Positions 7,804 through 15,881 of a stretch of DNA of 31,090 nucleotides are shown here, piece after piece. The translations under genes were made by a program, and so were the position numbers. This DNA comes from Azoarcus sp. (GTDB lineage: Bacteria; Pseudomonadota; Gammaproteobacteria; Burkholderiales; Rhodocyclaceae): positions 1-31,090 of the forward strand of contig JAITCV010000063.1 in NCBI GenBank assembly GCA_031282905.1. The letters are read 5' to 3'. Each line of letters begins with the position of its first letter. Within the stretch, counting starts at the first letter, position 1. The notes under the pieces are model-generated. The model made no database searches. It was given only the letters and a program-made list of their open reading frames with translations, and had not been told where the DNA came from.

Positions 7804-8882
7804 ACGCGCCATCTTCCGCGCAACCGCTCTCCTCCCCCCACGCCCACGGCGCTCGTTCGATCGGGCAAGTGATGGGGCTGGTGATGCTGGCGCTCACCCC
7901 CGCCACCTTGGCCGGATTCTGGCAATTCGGCTGGCCAGCGATCTTGCTCTGGATGACCACCCTGCTCGCCGCGGCGCTGGCCGAAGCGCTGTGCATGCGC
8001 TTTGCCGGACGGCGGGCGAGCGCGAGCCTCGGCGACGGTTCCACCCTGCTGACCGGCTGGCTGCTCGCGCTCTCCCTGCCGCCGTGGGCGCCGTGGTGGC
8101 TGGGCGCGGTCGGCGCCTTTTTCGCCGTCATCGTCTGCAAGCATGCCTTTGGCGGACTGGGACAAAATCCGTTCAACCCGGCGATGGCCGCGCGGGTCAT
8201 GCTGCTGATCTCCTTTCCGGTGCAGATGACCCAGTGGCTTGCCCCTCAGCCCATTTTGAGCGCGAATGCGCCCAGCCTGCTGGCCGCCTTCGACATCATA
8301 TTCGGCGCGGGCATGCCGGACGCGGTCACCAGCGCCTCGCTCCTCGGTCACGTCAAGACCGAAGCTTCGCGCGGTATCCTCCTGGCCCAATCGCTTCATG
8401 ACATCTGGAATCCGCTCGATTTCGGTTTCGGCAAGCGCACCGGCAGCCTGGGTGAAACCAGCGCACTGTTGCTCGTCCTCGGCGGCCTCTTTCTCATCGT
8501 GCTGCGCGTCATCGGCCCGCGCATCCCGCTCGCCTTTCTGTTGGGCGTCGCCGCCCCCGCAGCGCTCGCCCATGGTCTCGCCCCTGACCACTACCTGCCG
8601 CCGCTCGCCCATCTGCTGAGCGGCGGAGTTATGCTCGGTGCATTCTTCATCGCCACCGACTACGTCACCTCGCCCACGACGCCCATGGGGCGCTGGATCT
8701 TTGGTTTCGGCTGCGGACTGCTCACCTGGATCATCCGCAGTTGGGGCGCATTCCCCGAAGGCGTGGCCTTCGCGGTGATGCTGATGAATGCCGCGACCCC
8801 CCTGATCGACCGCTACACCCGGCCGCGCATCTTCGGCCGCGGCCGCGACGGGCGTCCGCTCGCCACCGGACCGCACGGATGA
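7800..8882 (+). CDS. rnfD: RnfD, membrane flavoprotein subunit of the first Rnf complex
   Basis: This 360-residue membrane protein is of the RnfD/NqrB family with about nine or ten helices. It carries the family motifs GGLGQNPFNPAM (near residue 120) and a C-terminal YPEGVAFAV-like segment (here FPEGVAFAV). In RnfD/NqrB, FMN is attached through a phosphoester bond to a Thr in a [S/T]GAT motif. Here the aligned segment is DAVTSASLL, so the motif reads TSAS with Ser180 in the acceptor position. The paralog at 14170-15174 keeps TGAT. Start and stop overlap the neighbours by ATGA on both sides, pointing to coupled translation. The N-terminus is longer and more hydrophilic than in the second copy. 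Confidence 0.94.
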   Translation: MNAPSSAQPLSSPHAHGARSIGQVMGLVMLALTPATLAGFWQFGWPAILLWMTTLLAAALAEALCMRFAGRRASASLGDGSTLLTGWLLALSLPPWAPWWLGAVGAFFAVIVCKHAFGGLGQNPFNPAMAARVMLLISFPVQMTQWLAPQPILSANAPSLLAAFDIIFGAGMPDAVTSASLLGHVKTEASRGILLAQSLHDIWNPLDFGFGKRTGSLGETSALLLVLGGLFLIVLRVIGPRIPLAFLLGVAAPAALAHGLAPDHYLPPLAHLLSGGVMLGAFFIATDYVTSPTTPMGRWIFGFGCGLLTWIIRSWGAFPEGVAFAVMLMNAATPLIDRYTRPRIFGRGRDGRPLATGPHG

Positions 8883-9529
8883 AACCTTCCGCCGCCACGC
8901 TCGACACGCTCTGGTTCCAGGCGCTCTCGCTCGGCGCCATCGTCCTGGCCGCCAGCGCCGCGCTCGCCAGCGCCTACCGCGCCACCGCCCCGGCGATCGC
9001 CGAAGCCGCGCAACGCGCCACTGCCGCTTCACTCGCCGAAGTCCTGCCCGCAGGTTTCGCCGACAACGACCTGCTCCATGACACGGTGGAAATCCTCACC
9101 GTCGACGGACGCAGCCTCACCGCCCATCGCGCGCGCAAAGGCGCTTTGGTCCAAGGCGTGGTCTTCCCGATGCGCGGCAAAGGCTACGGCGGCGCAATCG
9201 AACTGGTCATGGGCGTCGACCGCGATGGCCGCATCACCGGCGTCCGGGTCATCCGTCACACCGAAACCCCCGGACTGGGCGACAAGATCGAAGCCAATCG
9301 CAACCCGTGGATACTCGGCTTCGCGGGCAAATCGCTTGCCGACCCCGCGCACTGGGCGGTCAAGAAAGACGGCGGCGAGTTCGACCAATTCGCCGGCGCC
9401 ACCATCACCCCCCGGGCCGTGGTCGCCGCCGTACACGAAGGACTGGAACTGTTCGCCGCCCATCGCGGCGCATTGCTCGACGAAACCGCGCCAGGAAACG
9501 AGCAAGCAGGAATCACAAACGAACCATGA
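8879..9529 (+). CDS. rnfG: RnfG, periplasmic covalent-FMN subunit of the first Rnf complex
   Basis: The 216-residue protein has one N-terminal membrane helix (about 13-33) and a periplasmic FMN-binding domain. It shows GYGGAIELVMGVD, the HTETPGLGDKI segment and the flavinylation motif AGAT at 172-175. Thr175 is the predicted FMN attachment site, modified by ApbE in the known family; no apbE gene is in the window. It is in the usual position after rnfD, with 4-bp overlaps at both ends. The C-terminal 20 residues beyond the FMN domain look disordered. Confidence 0.95.
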   Translation: MKPSAATLDTLWFQALSLGAIVLAASAALASAYRATAPAIAEAAQRATAASLAEVLPAGFADNDLLHDTVEILTVDGRSLTAHRARKGALVQGVVFPMRGKGYGGAIELVMGVDRDGRITGVRVIRHTETPGLGDKIEANRNPWILGFAGKSLADPAHWAVKKDGGEFDQFAGATITPRAVVAAVHEGLELFAAHRGALLDETAPGNEQAGITNEP

Positions 9530-10278
9530 GCGCCACAAGTGAGACCGGCGGCAATGAAACCGCCACGAACATCCCCACGGAGACTGCGGCCAAACCCTCC
9601 CCGCGCTACGGCACGCTGATGCGCGACGGACTATGGGACAACAACGTGGTCTTCGCCCAGATGCTCGCGCTCTGCCCCACGCTTGCGGTGACCAGCACCG
9701 CGACCAACGGACTGGGCATGGGCATCGCCACCACCGCCGTGCTCGTTCTCTCCAACATCATCATCGCCGCCATCCGCGACTGGGTCAGCCCGAACGTGCG
9801 CATTCCGATCTTCATCGTCCTCATCGCCTCGCTGGTCACCCTGGTAGACATGAGCCTCAACGCCTGGCTGCACGACCTCTACGAGGTACTCGGCCTGTTC
9901 ATTGCCCTGATCGTGGTCAATTGCGCGATTCTCGGCCGCGCCGAAGCCTTCGCCTCCCAGAACCCCGTCAAGGCCGCCGCCGTCGACGGGCTGGCGATGG
10001 GGCTGGGTTTCACTTTTGCCCTTGTCATTCTCGGCGGCGTGCGCGAACTGCTCGGCAGCGGCACCTTGTTTGCCGGCGCGAGCCTGCTGCTCGGCGACGC
10101 CTTCCGCTTCCTTGAACTGACCGTCATTCCCGGCTACGACGGTTTTCTGATGATGATCCTGCCGCCGGGCGGTTTTCTCGCCATCGGCTTTTTGCTCGCC
10201 GCGCGCAGGCGGATCGAGTTCGCCCGCGAACGCCATCGTAGGGAAACCCCCGCGAAGCTGAATCTGGGGGAAGCGTGA
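9526..10278 (+). CDS. rnfE: RnfE, integral membrane subunit of the first Rnf complex
   Basis: The 250-residue protein is a paralog of RnfA in the same membrane family, with LWDNNVVFAQMLALCPTLAV near the start of the conserved part and LIVVNCAILGRAEAFA in the middle. The cysteines in CPTLA and NCAIL are the expected iron-sulfur ligands shared with RnfA. It carries a hydrophilic Thr/Glu-rich N-terminal extension of about 28 residues that the second copy (15878-16522) lacks. Its start overlaps rnfG (ATGA) and its stop overlaps the next gene. Confidence 0.94.
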   Translation: MSATSETGGNETATNIPTETAAKPSPRYGTLMRDGLWDNNVVFAQMLALCPTLAVTSTATNGLGMGIATTAVLVLSNIIIAAIRDWVSPNVRIPIFIVLIASLVTLVDMSLNAWLHDLYEVLGLFIALIVVNCAILGRAEAFASQNPVKAAAVDGLAMGLGFTFALVILGGVRELLGSGTLFAGASLLLGDAFRFLELTVIPGYDGFLMMILPPGGFLAIGFLLAARRRIEFARERHRRETPAKLNLGEA

Positions 10279-10553
10279 TGAGAATCGGCGTGGCCTATTC
10301 GGATGGCGTGCGGCAGACCTGGCTGCGCATCGACGTTCCGGACAATGTCAATGTTATGGAAGCGATCGAACGCTCGGGCGTGCTCGGCATGTTTCCATCG
10401 ATCGACCTCGACGCGCAGAAAGTCGGCATCTTCGGCAAGGTGGTCAAACTCGACGCCCCGCTGAAAGCCGGAGACCGGGTGGAAATCTACCGCCCGATCA
10501 CCTGCGACCCGACCCAGGTGCCACGGCGAAACGGCATGGAAGGCGATGAGTAA
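10278..10553 (+). CDS. rnfH: RnfH, small ubiquitin-fold protein of the first rnf operon
   Basis: The 91-residue protein belongs to the RnfH family (beta-grasp fold). The pattern is RIGVAYSDG, then a predicted helix VMEAIERSGVL, VGIFGKVVKLDAPLKAGDRVEIYRP and a charged tail. The LKAGDRVEIYRPL-type segment is diagnostic. RnfH is encoded with nif-linked rnf operons (Rhodobacter, Azotobacter), and its precise function is unsettled. ATG 10278 overlaps the rnfE TGA; a GTG three bases earlier is also possible. It ends the first operon, and the second rnf operon has no rnfH. Confidence 0.9.
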   Translation: MRIGVAYSDGVRQTWLRIDVPDNVNVMEAIERSGVLGMFPSIDLDAQKVGIFGKVVKLDAPLKAGDRVEIYRPITCDPTQVPRRNGMEGDE

Positions 10554-10567
10554 AAATCACGCCTGAA

Positions 10568-10584
10568 AAACGCCCGTTGCGTTT
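10568..10584. terminator. short hairpin between convergent rnfH and pilin genes
   Basis: AAACGC-CCGTT-GCGTTT gives a 6-bp stem with A-rich and T-containing flanks on both strands (GAAAAACGC upstream, GCGTTTCGGG downstream). It lies 15 bp after the rnfH stop, between convergent genes. It is short and lacks a long T-run, so this is a weak bidirectional terminator candidate. Confidence 0.35.
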
Positions 10585-10619
10585 CGGGTGGCTGAAACGA
10601 GTTCAATTGTCAGCCTGCG

Positions 10620-11045
10620 CTAACGGCAGCGGGCGGGAAGCCACTTGGTGAGCACGGTGGTGCCGACACTGGCATTGCATTGCCACTCAAAAGAGCCTTC
10701 ATGATCGGTGACTTTCAGCACCAGCACCTGGGAAACATCGATGATCTGGGGATCGAAGGCGACAGTGACCGTGTCGTTGGCGACGGTCACACTCTTGACC
10801 GCTTTGCCCTTGATGGAAGTGGGGGTCGCCAGATACGCCGCCGCATTGTCGGCGGGCCATGCGTTATGGCTGGCCTTGTATTCGACCACCGCGTCCTTGA
10901 CGCCGCTCGCCAGATTGAGACCTTCCGACACATAGGCGCGTTTGACATAGTCTTGATAGGCGGGCAGGGCAACGGCGGCGAGGACACCGATGATGGCAAC
11001 GACCATCATCAATTCGATCAGGGTGAAGCCTCGTTGAATCTTCAT
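10620..11045 (-). CDS. pilA: type IV major pilin (PilA-like)
   Basis: The 141-residue prepilin begins MKIQRG|FTLIELMMVVAI. It has a 6-residue leader cut after Gly by the prepilin peptidase, Phe+1, Glu+5 and a hydrophobic N-terminal helix that packs the pilus core. The rest matches type IVa pilins (AYQDYVKRAYVSEGL, then a variable globular head). Two cysteines near the C-terminus (NxC at about 126 and ARC-R at 140) form the usual disulfide D-loop. ATG 11045 is preferred over ATG 11051 because GAGGAG then lies 8 nt away and the leader is standard. It sits alone between two rnf operons, with no other pil genes in view. It could be the structural pilin or a pseudopilin-like minor subunit. Confidence 0.92.
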   Translation of the reverse strand: MKIQRGFTLIELMMVVAIIGVLAAVALPAYQDYVKRAYVSEGLNLASGVKDAVVEYKASHNAWPADNAAAYLATPTSIKGKAVKSVTVANDTVTVAFDPQIIDVSQVLVLKVTDHEGSFEWQCNASVGTTVLTKWLPARCR

Positions 11046-11088
11046 CTCCATTGCTCCTCTTGGAAAACTGGGTTCTTCCGCCCGGACA

Positions 11089-11103
11089 GCAAAAGACATG
11101 CCA
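11089..11103 (-). promoter_or_regulatory. sigma-54 (-24/-12) promoter of the pilin gene
   Basis: On the minus strand the site reads TGGCATGTCTTTTGC, which fits TGGCAC-N5-TTGC with one change. The transcription start is expected near 11077, about 32 nt upstream of ATG 11045. Pilin genes of this type are typically driven by sigma-54 with the PilS/PilR two-component system; pilSR is not in the window. Confidence 0.75.
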
Positions 11104-11437
11104 AGTCTGCGCCGCCCGGAAATCGCGGGACGTTTGGTGTTGAATTGTGTCGCGTATCGTGGAAAACGCGTATTGGGAAACGTGGCGCAAAACGACAACC
11201 GGAACGAAAAATGGCCAATATTGACCAACACGCACCATCGTCAATTCGGGAGGCGGCATCCATTTCGGCATGATTTCTGATTCAGTCCCGCCTTGACATG
11301 CACACAGGATATTCAGGAAACGGAAGACATCGATGACCCGGCCGAGCAAACGGCGCCCTTTCCTTCTCCGGCTTCGTCCACGATAATCGCGGGTCTTCCT
11401 TCCCAATTCCGCTCATGGCTCATGAGTGACTCTTCAG
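11104..11437. other. intergenic region upstream of the second rnf operon and the pilin gene
   Basis: This 334-bp region separates the divergent pilin gene and second rnfA. I see no convincing gene. There is no TGT-N10-ACA NifA site and no sigma-54 element facing rnfA, in contrast with the first operon. A TTGACA occurs at about 11293 but without a -10 at proper spacing. ATTGAC and GTCAAT near 11218-11244 form a loose inverted repeat with a 14-nt spacer, of unknown meaning. Confidence 0.5.
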
Positions 11438-12019
11438 ATGAGTTATTTCTTCGTTATTCTCAGCGCCGTCCTGGTCAATAACGTTGTCTTTGTCCGCATC
11501 CTCGGGCTGTGTCCGTTCATGGGGGTGTCGAAGAAGCTCTCCACCGCCGTCGGCATGGGCGCGGCCACCACCTTTGTGCTCACCCTGGCCGCGGGCGCGA
11601 GTTATCTCGTCGACCATTACCTGCTCGCCCCTTTCGAGCTTGATTACCTGCGCACCTTGTCCTTCATCGTCGTCATCGCCGCCATCGTCCAACTGACCGA
11701 ATTGGTCATTCACAAGACCAGTCCACTGCTTCATCAGGTGCTGGGCATCTATCTGCCATTGATTACCACCAACTGCGCGGTGCTCGGCATTCCGCTGCTC
11801 AACGTCAGCCTGGGTTACGGCTTGCTCGAATCCTTGCTTTTCGGTTTCGGTTCTTCGCTTGGCTTTACCTTGGCATTGGTCCTGTTCGCCAGCATCCGGG
11901 AACGTCTCGATGGCGCCGACGTGCCGATCGCCTTCCGTGGCATGCCGATCGCCCTGATTACCGCCGGATTCATGAGCCTGGCGTTCATGGGTTTCGCCGG
12001 GCTGGATCGTTTCAATTGA
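11438..12019 (+). CDS. rnfA: RnfA/RsxA, integral membrane subunit of the second Rnf complex
   Basis: A 193-residue membrane protein of the RnfA family, the same length as the first copy. It carries AVLVNNVVFVRILGLCPFMG at the start and LPLITTNCAVLG in the middle, so both cysteines of the membrane iron-sulfur site are present. ATG 11438 gives the standard MSYFFVILSAVLVNN start seen in RsxA/RnfA; a GTG at 11426 is possible. The ribosome binding site is weak. It opens the second operon rnfABCDGE-nth, which has the gene order of enterobacterial rsxABCDGE-nth. In E. coli the Rsx complex keeps the SoxR redox switch reduced. Confidence 0.95.
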   Translation: MSYFFVILSAVLVNNVVFVRILGLCPFMGVSKKLSTAVGMGAATTFVLTLAAGASYLVDHYLLAPFELDYLRTLSFIVVIAAIVQLTELVIHKTSPLLHQVLGIYLPLITTNCAVLGIPLLNVSLGYGLLESLLFGFGSSLGFTLALVLFASIRERLDGADVPIAFRGMPIALITAGFMSLAFMGFAGLDRFN

Positions 12020-12047
12020 CAGGCATATCGACAGGTATTCCACGCCC

Positions 12048-12599
12048 ATGCTCAACGCCATCATCGTCATGACCGCGCTCGCCCTCGTGCTGGGTGCCGC
12101 GCTGGGTTACGCCGCAGTCCATTTCAAGGTCGAAGGCAACCCGCTGGTCGAGCAGATCGATGCCATCCTGCCCCAGACCCAATGCGGACAGTGCGGTTTT
12201 CCGGGTTGCCTCCCTTATGCTGAAGCCATTGCCGCGGGCGAGGCCGAGATCAATTTGTGCCCGCCGGGCGGCGATGAGGGCGCGCGCAAGCTCGCCGATT
12301 TGCTCGGCCATGAATTCAAGCCGCTGGCGGCCGAACACGCGGTGGAAAAACCCAGGGCGGTGGCGTTGATCGACGAGCAGACCTGCATCGGTTGCACCCT
12401 GTGCATCCAGGCTTGCCCGGTGGATGCCATCGTCGGTTCGGCCAAGCAGATGCATACCGTGATCAGCGATCTTTGCACGGGCTGCGAACTGTGCCTGCCG
12501 CCTTGCCCGGTCGATTGCATCATCATGGAGCCGTTGGCGGAGACCGTATCCAACTGGAAATGGAAATACCCCGTGACCGCAATCAGGAAGGTCGCATGA
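12048..12599 (+). CDS. rnfB: RnfB/RsxB, iron-sulfur subunit of the second Rnf complex
   Basis: The 183-residue protein has an N-terminal membrane helix, the C46-x2-C49-x4-C54...C71 cluster domain (CGQCGFPGC) and two 4Fe-4S ferredoxin motifs (C113, C116, C119, C123 and C143, C146, C149, C153). It has one extra cysteine (C157, PVDC) not present in the first copy. It matches typical RsxB through the SAKQMHTVI segment linking the clusters. The C-terminus is a short WKWKYPV tail. It lies 28 bp after rnfA, and its TGA overlaps the rnfC start. Confidence 0.95.
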   Translation: MLNAIIVMTALALVLGAALGYAAVHFKVEGNPLVEQIDAILPQTQCGQCGFPGCLPYAEAIAAGEAEINLCPPGGDEGARKLADLLGHEFKPLAAEHAVEKPRAVALIDEQTCIGCTLCIQACPVDAIVGSAKQMHTVISDLCTGCELCLPPCPVDCIIMEPLAETVSNWKWKYPVTAIRKVA

Positions 12600-14173
12600 T
12601 GGCGAATCCATTGCGCGCGCGCGGCGGCATCAAGCCTGCCCACCACAAGACGGAGTCATCCGGACAAGCCATTCGCCGCGTGCCGCTGCCCGCCCGACTC
12701 GTCGTGCCTCTGCGCCAGGATAGCCAAGGTACGGCGCGCGCCATCGTCGCCGTGGGCGACAAGGCGCTGAAAGGACAACTCATCGGCGTGCCGGAAGAAG
12801 CGCGTGGCACCGCCGTCCATGCGCCGACCTCGGGCACGGTGGTCGGCATCGGCCCCTATCCGGTGCCCCATCCTTCGGGGCTGGACGCCTTGTGCGTGGT
12901 GATCGAACCCGATGGCGAGGAACGCCAGATCGAACATCTGCGCCTGGACACGGCGCGCGCGAGCCGCGATGAACTCATTGCTCACTTGCAACACAGCGGC
13001 ATCGTCGGCCTGGGTGGGGCGGTGTTTCCCAGCCACATCAAGTTGGGCAAGGGCGGCGTCGATACCCTGGTCATCAACGGCGCCGAATGCGAACCGTGGA
13101 TTACCTGCGACGACCGCCTGATGCGCGAGCAGTCCGGTGCGGTGTTGAGCGGCGCGCGCTTGCTCGCTCGCTTGGCTGGCGCGCAACGGGTGTTGATCGG
13201 CATAGAGGACAACAAGCCGCAGGCGATCGCGGCGATGCGGGAGGCCACGCGCGAAGTCGTCGAACGGGAGGCGGAGAGCGCCGTATCCGTCTCCGTGGTC
13301 TCCGTGCCCGCGCGTTACCCGGCCGGGGACGCCCGGCAGCTTATCCGCGCGCTTACCGGCGTCGAGATTCCCTACGGCAGGCGCAGCGATGCTTTCGGCA
13401 TCCAGTGCTTCAACGTCGGCACCGCCCATGCCGTGCATCGCGCCCTGGATCACGGCGAGCCGTTGACTTCACGCATCGTCACCGTGACTGGCAATGTCGA
13501 GCGTCCGGGCAATTACGAGGTGCTGCTCGGCACCCCGGCCAATGAGCTGCTCGCGCTTTGCGGCGTCCGCCCCGGTACCGGTCATGTGTTGATGGGCGGG
13601 CCGATGATGGGCTTCGCCTTGCCTCGCCCCGAGGTGCCCGTGGTCAAGGCCACCAATTGCCTGATCGCCACCTCGCAGGCGCTTTTCCCGCCTGCCGAAG
13701 CCGAGCAGCCCTGCATCCGCTGCGGCAATTGCGCGCGGGTCTGCCCCACGGGCTTGCAGCCCTTCGAGTTGTACTGGTTCAGCCGCGCCCGCAACCTCGA
13801 CCGCGTGGCCGATTACCATCTGTTCGATTGCATGGAATGCGGATGCTGCGCCTATGTGTGCCCGGCCCATATCCCGCTGGTCGATTATTTCCGCTATGCC
13901 AAGGATGCGATCCGCGGCAGGGACGAGGAACGGCGCGCGGCCGATCGGGCGCGGGCGCGTTTCGAGTTTCGCGGTTTCCGCATCGAACGCGAGAAAGCCG
14001 AAAAGGCCGCGCGGCTGGCCGCCAAGGCCGCCGAAACCCGCGCGGCGCAGGCCGCCGCGCCGGATGGACAGCCGGATGCCCAGGCGCTGATTGCCGCCGC
14101 GTTGAGCCGCGCGCAGGCGCAAAATGGCGCAGCCGCCGAATCGCCGCCCCTTTCCCCGCCGCCCGAGTCATGA
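12596..14173 (+). CDS. rnfC: RnfC/RsxC, NADH/FMN-binding subunit of the second Rnf complex
   Basis: The 525-residue protein starts MMANPLRARGGIKP, close to the RGGIHP-type N-terminus of canonical RsxC. It has HAPTSGTVVGIG, GLGGAVFPSHIKL, NGAECEPWITCDDRLM, and two 4Fe-4S motifs starting at residues 373 and 412 (CIRCGNCARVCP; CMECGCCAYVCP). The tail of about 75 residues is Ala/Arg/Glu-rich and probably helical, shorter than the long repeat tail of E. coli RsxC. ATG 12596 (overlapping the rnfB stop) or ATG 12599 could be used; AGGAAGG lies 4 or 7 nt upstream respectively. It overlaps rnfD by ATGA. Confidence 0.95.
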   Translation: MMANPLRARGGIKPAHHKTESSGQAIRRVPLPARLVVPLRQDSQGTARAIVAVGDKALKGQLIGVPEEARGTAVHAPTSGTVVGIGPYPVPHPSGLDALCVVIEPDGEERQIEHLRLDTARASRDELIAHLQHSGIVGLGGAVFPSHIKLGKGGVDTLVINGAECEPWITCDDRLMREQSGAVLSGARLLARLAGAQRVLIGIEDNKPQAIAAMREATREVVEREAESAVSVSVVSVPARYPAGDARQLIRALTGVEIPYGRRSDAFGIQCFNVGTAHAVHRALDHGEPLTSRIVTVTGNVERPGNYEVLLGTPANELLALCGVRPGTGHVLMGGPMMGFALPRPEVPVVKATNCLIATSQALFPPAEAEQPCIRCGNCARVCPTGLQPFELYWFSRARNLDRVADYHLFDCMECGCCAYVCPAHIPLVDYFRYAKDAIRGRDEERRAADRARARFEFRGFRIEREKAEKAARLAAKAAETRAAQAAAPDGQPDAQALIAAALSRAQAQNGAAAESPPLSPPPES

Positions 14174-15174
14174 CGAATCCCCCTTACATCCATCAACCCG
14201 TCAGCATTCGCCGCGTGATGCTGACCGTGCTTGTCGCGCTCATCCCCGGCATCGTCGCCTATGTGTATCAGGTCGGCGCGGGCATTTTGGTAAACCTGTC
14301 CATCGCCACCGTGGTCGCCCTCGTCGCCGAAGCCGGGGTGCTGTGGCTGCGCGCGAAACCGGTATGGGTTGCGCTCACCGACGGTTCGGCGGTGGTCGCG
14401 GCGTGGCTGGTCGCGCTGACCCTGCCTTCCATCGTGCCGTGGTGGCTGACCGTGACCGCGATCCTGGTCGCCATCGTCGGCGTCAAACATCTCTATGGCG
14501 GATTGGGACAGAACCCGTTCAATCCGGCGATGGCCGCCTATTGCACGATGATCGTCGCCTATCCCGCCTTGATGTCGCAATGGCCGGCGGCGGGACACAC
14601 GGATTTCCTGCCGCAATTGCATCTGATTCTCGGCGGCAGCCGCGATATCGACGGCGTCACCGGCGCCACCGCGCTCGATGCCCTGCGCACCGGGCTGCGC
14701 AACAGCCAGACCGTAAACAATGTACTCAACAACGATATCTTCGGTGTCGTGGGGGGGCGGGGCTGGGAATGGATTGCGCTGGCTTATCTCGTGGGCGGAC
14801 TTTTCCTGCTCGCTCGCCGGACGATCACCTGGCATCAGCCGGTTGGCTTCATCGCCGGGTTGGGGTTGATCGCCACCGTGTCCTGGCTCATCCAGCCCGA
14901 ACGTTTTGCCTCTCCACTCTTCCATCTCGCCAGCGGCGGCGCGATGCTGGCGAGTTTCTTCATCGTCACCGACCCGGTCAGCGGCGCGACCACGCCATGG
15001 GGCAAATTCATCTTTGCTTTCTGCGTCGGCCTGCTCGCCTGGTTGATCCGCGTGTTCGGGGTCTATCCCGAAGGCGTTGCCTTTGCCGTGCTGCTGATGA
15101 ACCTGTTCGTGCCGCTGATCGACATGAAGACCCAACCCGCCGTTTTCGGCTACCGCGACAGAAAACGGCCATGA
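14170..15174 (+). CDS. rnfD: RnfD/RsxD, membrane flavoprotein subunit of the second Rnf complex
   Basis: A 334-residue multi-helix membrane protein of the RnfD family. It carries GGLGQNPFNPAM near residue 112 and the flavinylation motif GVTGATALDALRTG, in which Thr167 is the predicted FMN acceptor. The C-terminal YPEGVAFAVLLMN segment is also conserved. It has the normal motif that the first RnfD has lost. It overlaps both neighbours by 4 bp. Confidence 0.95.
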   Translation: MTNPPYIHQPVSIRRVMLTVLVALIPGIVAYVYQVGAGILVNLSIATVVALVAEAGVLWLRAKPVWVALTDGSAVVAAWLVALTLPSIVPWWLTVTAILVAIVGVKHLYGGLGQNPFNPAMAAYCTMIVAYPALMSQWPAAGHTDFLPQLHLILGGSRDIDGVTGATALDALRTGLRNSQTVNNVLNNDIFGVVGGRGWEWIALAYLVGGLFLLARRTITWHQPVGFIAGLGLIATVSWLIQPERFASPLFHLASGGAMLASFFIVTDPVSGATTPWGKFIFAFCVGLLAWLIRVFGVYPEGVAFAVLLMNLFVPLIDMKTQPAVFGYRDRKRP

Positions 15175-15881
15175 ATACCGATACCGAAGCCCGCGCGCTC
15201 GAAGCCGCGCGGCCTCCCGAACCGCCCTCGGCCACCCGCGGCGCCCTGCGCGCCAGTGGGATACTCGCTGCCTACGCCCTGGTGTTTACCGCGTTGATGT
15301 CCTTCGCCCACCAGATGACGCTGCCACGCATCCTCGCGTCCATCCAGGAGACGCGCATGCGGCTGATCGACGAAGTGCTCCCGCGCACGACCTATGACAA
15401 TGAACTGCTCGACGATGGCGTCAGCGTGACGGGCGCCGCCGTCTCCCGGGTATGGCGCGCGCGCCTGGGGAATAAGCCGGCCGCCCTGGTGTTCGAGACT
15501 TCCGCGCCCGATGGCTACGGTGGCCGGATCGAATTGGTGGTGGCTTTGAACATCGATGGCAGCGTGAGCGGCGCGAGGGTAACGGCGCACCATGAAACGC
15601 CGGGATTGGGCGACTACATCGACCCCAAGAAAGATGGTGACAAGAAAACCCCGTGGATCACCCAATTCACCGGAGTGCAAACCGCCACCCTCACGCCGGC
15701 GCAATGGACGACGAGCAAGGACGGCGGCGTTTTTGCTTACCGCGCCGGCGCCACGATCAGCGCGCGCGCGGTCACCCGCGCCATCGGCGCGGCGCTTTCA
15801 TGGGCTGGCGCACACCGCGAGGCCCTGTTTGCCGCGCCCGCCGACGCCCGGCTCGACGCGGAAGGAAACTGGCAACCATGA
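15171..15881 (+). CDS. rnfG: RnfG/RsxG, periplasmic covalent-FMN subunit of the second Rnf complex
   Basis: The 236-residue protein has a hydrophilic N-terminus, one membrane helix at about 27-47 and a periplasmic FMN-binding domain with GYGGRIELVVALN, HHETPGLGDYID and AGAT at 192-195 (Thr195 is the predicted FMN site). It contains a Lys-rich insertion (DPKKDGDKKTPWI) after the GLGDYID loop, as in typical RsxG with a longer loop than the first copy. It overlaps rnfD and rnfE by 4 bp each. Confidence 0.95.
   Translation: MNTDTEARALEAARPPEPPSATRGALRASGILAAYALVFTALMSFAHQMTLPRILASIQETRMRLIDEVLPRTTYDNELLDDGVSVTGAAVSRVWRARLGNKPAALVFETSAPDGYGGRIELVVALNIDGSVSGARVTAHHETPGLGDYIDPKKDGDKKTPWITQFTGVQTATLTPAQWTTSKDGGVFAYRAGATISARAVTRAIGAALSWAGAHREALFAAPADARLDAEGNWQP

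Noticed and set aside
11292..11320. TTGACA upstream of the second rnf operon
   Set aside because: No -10-like hexamer lies at 16-18 bp downstream; it was not called as a promoter.
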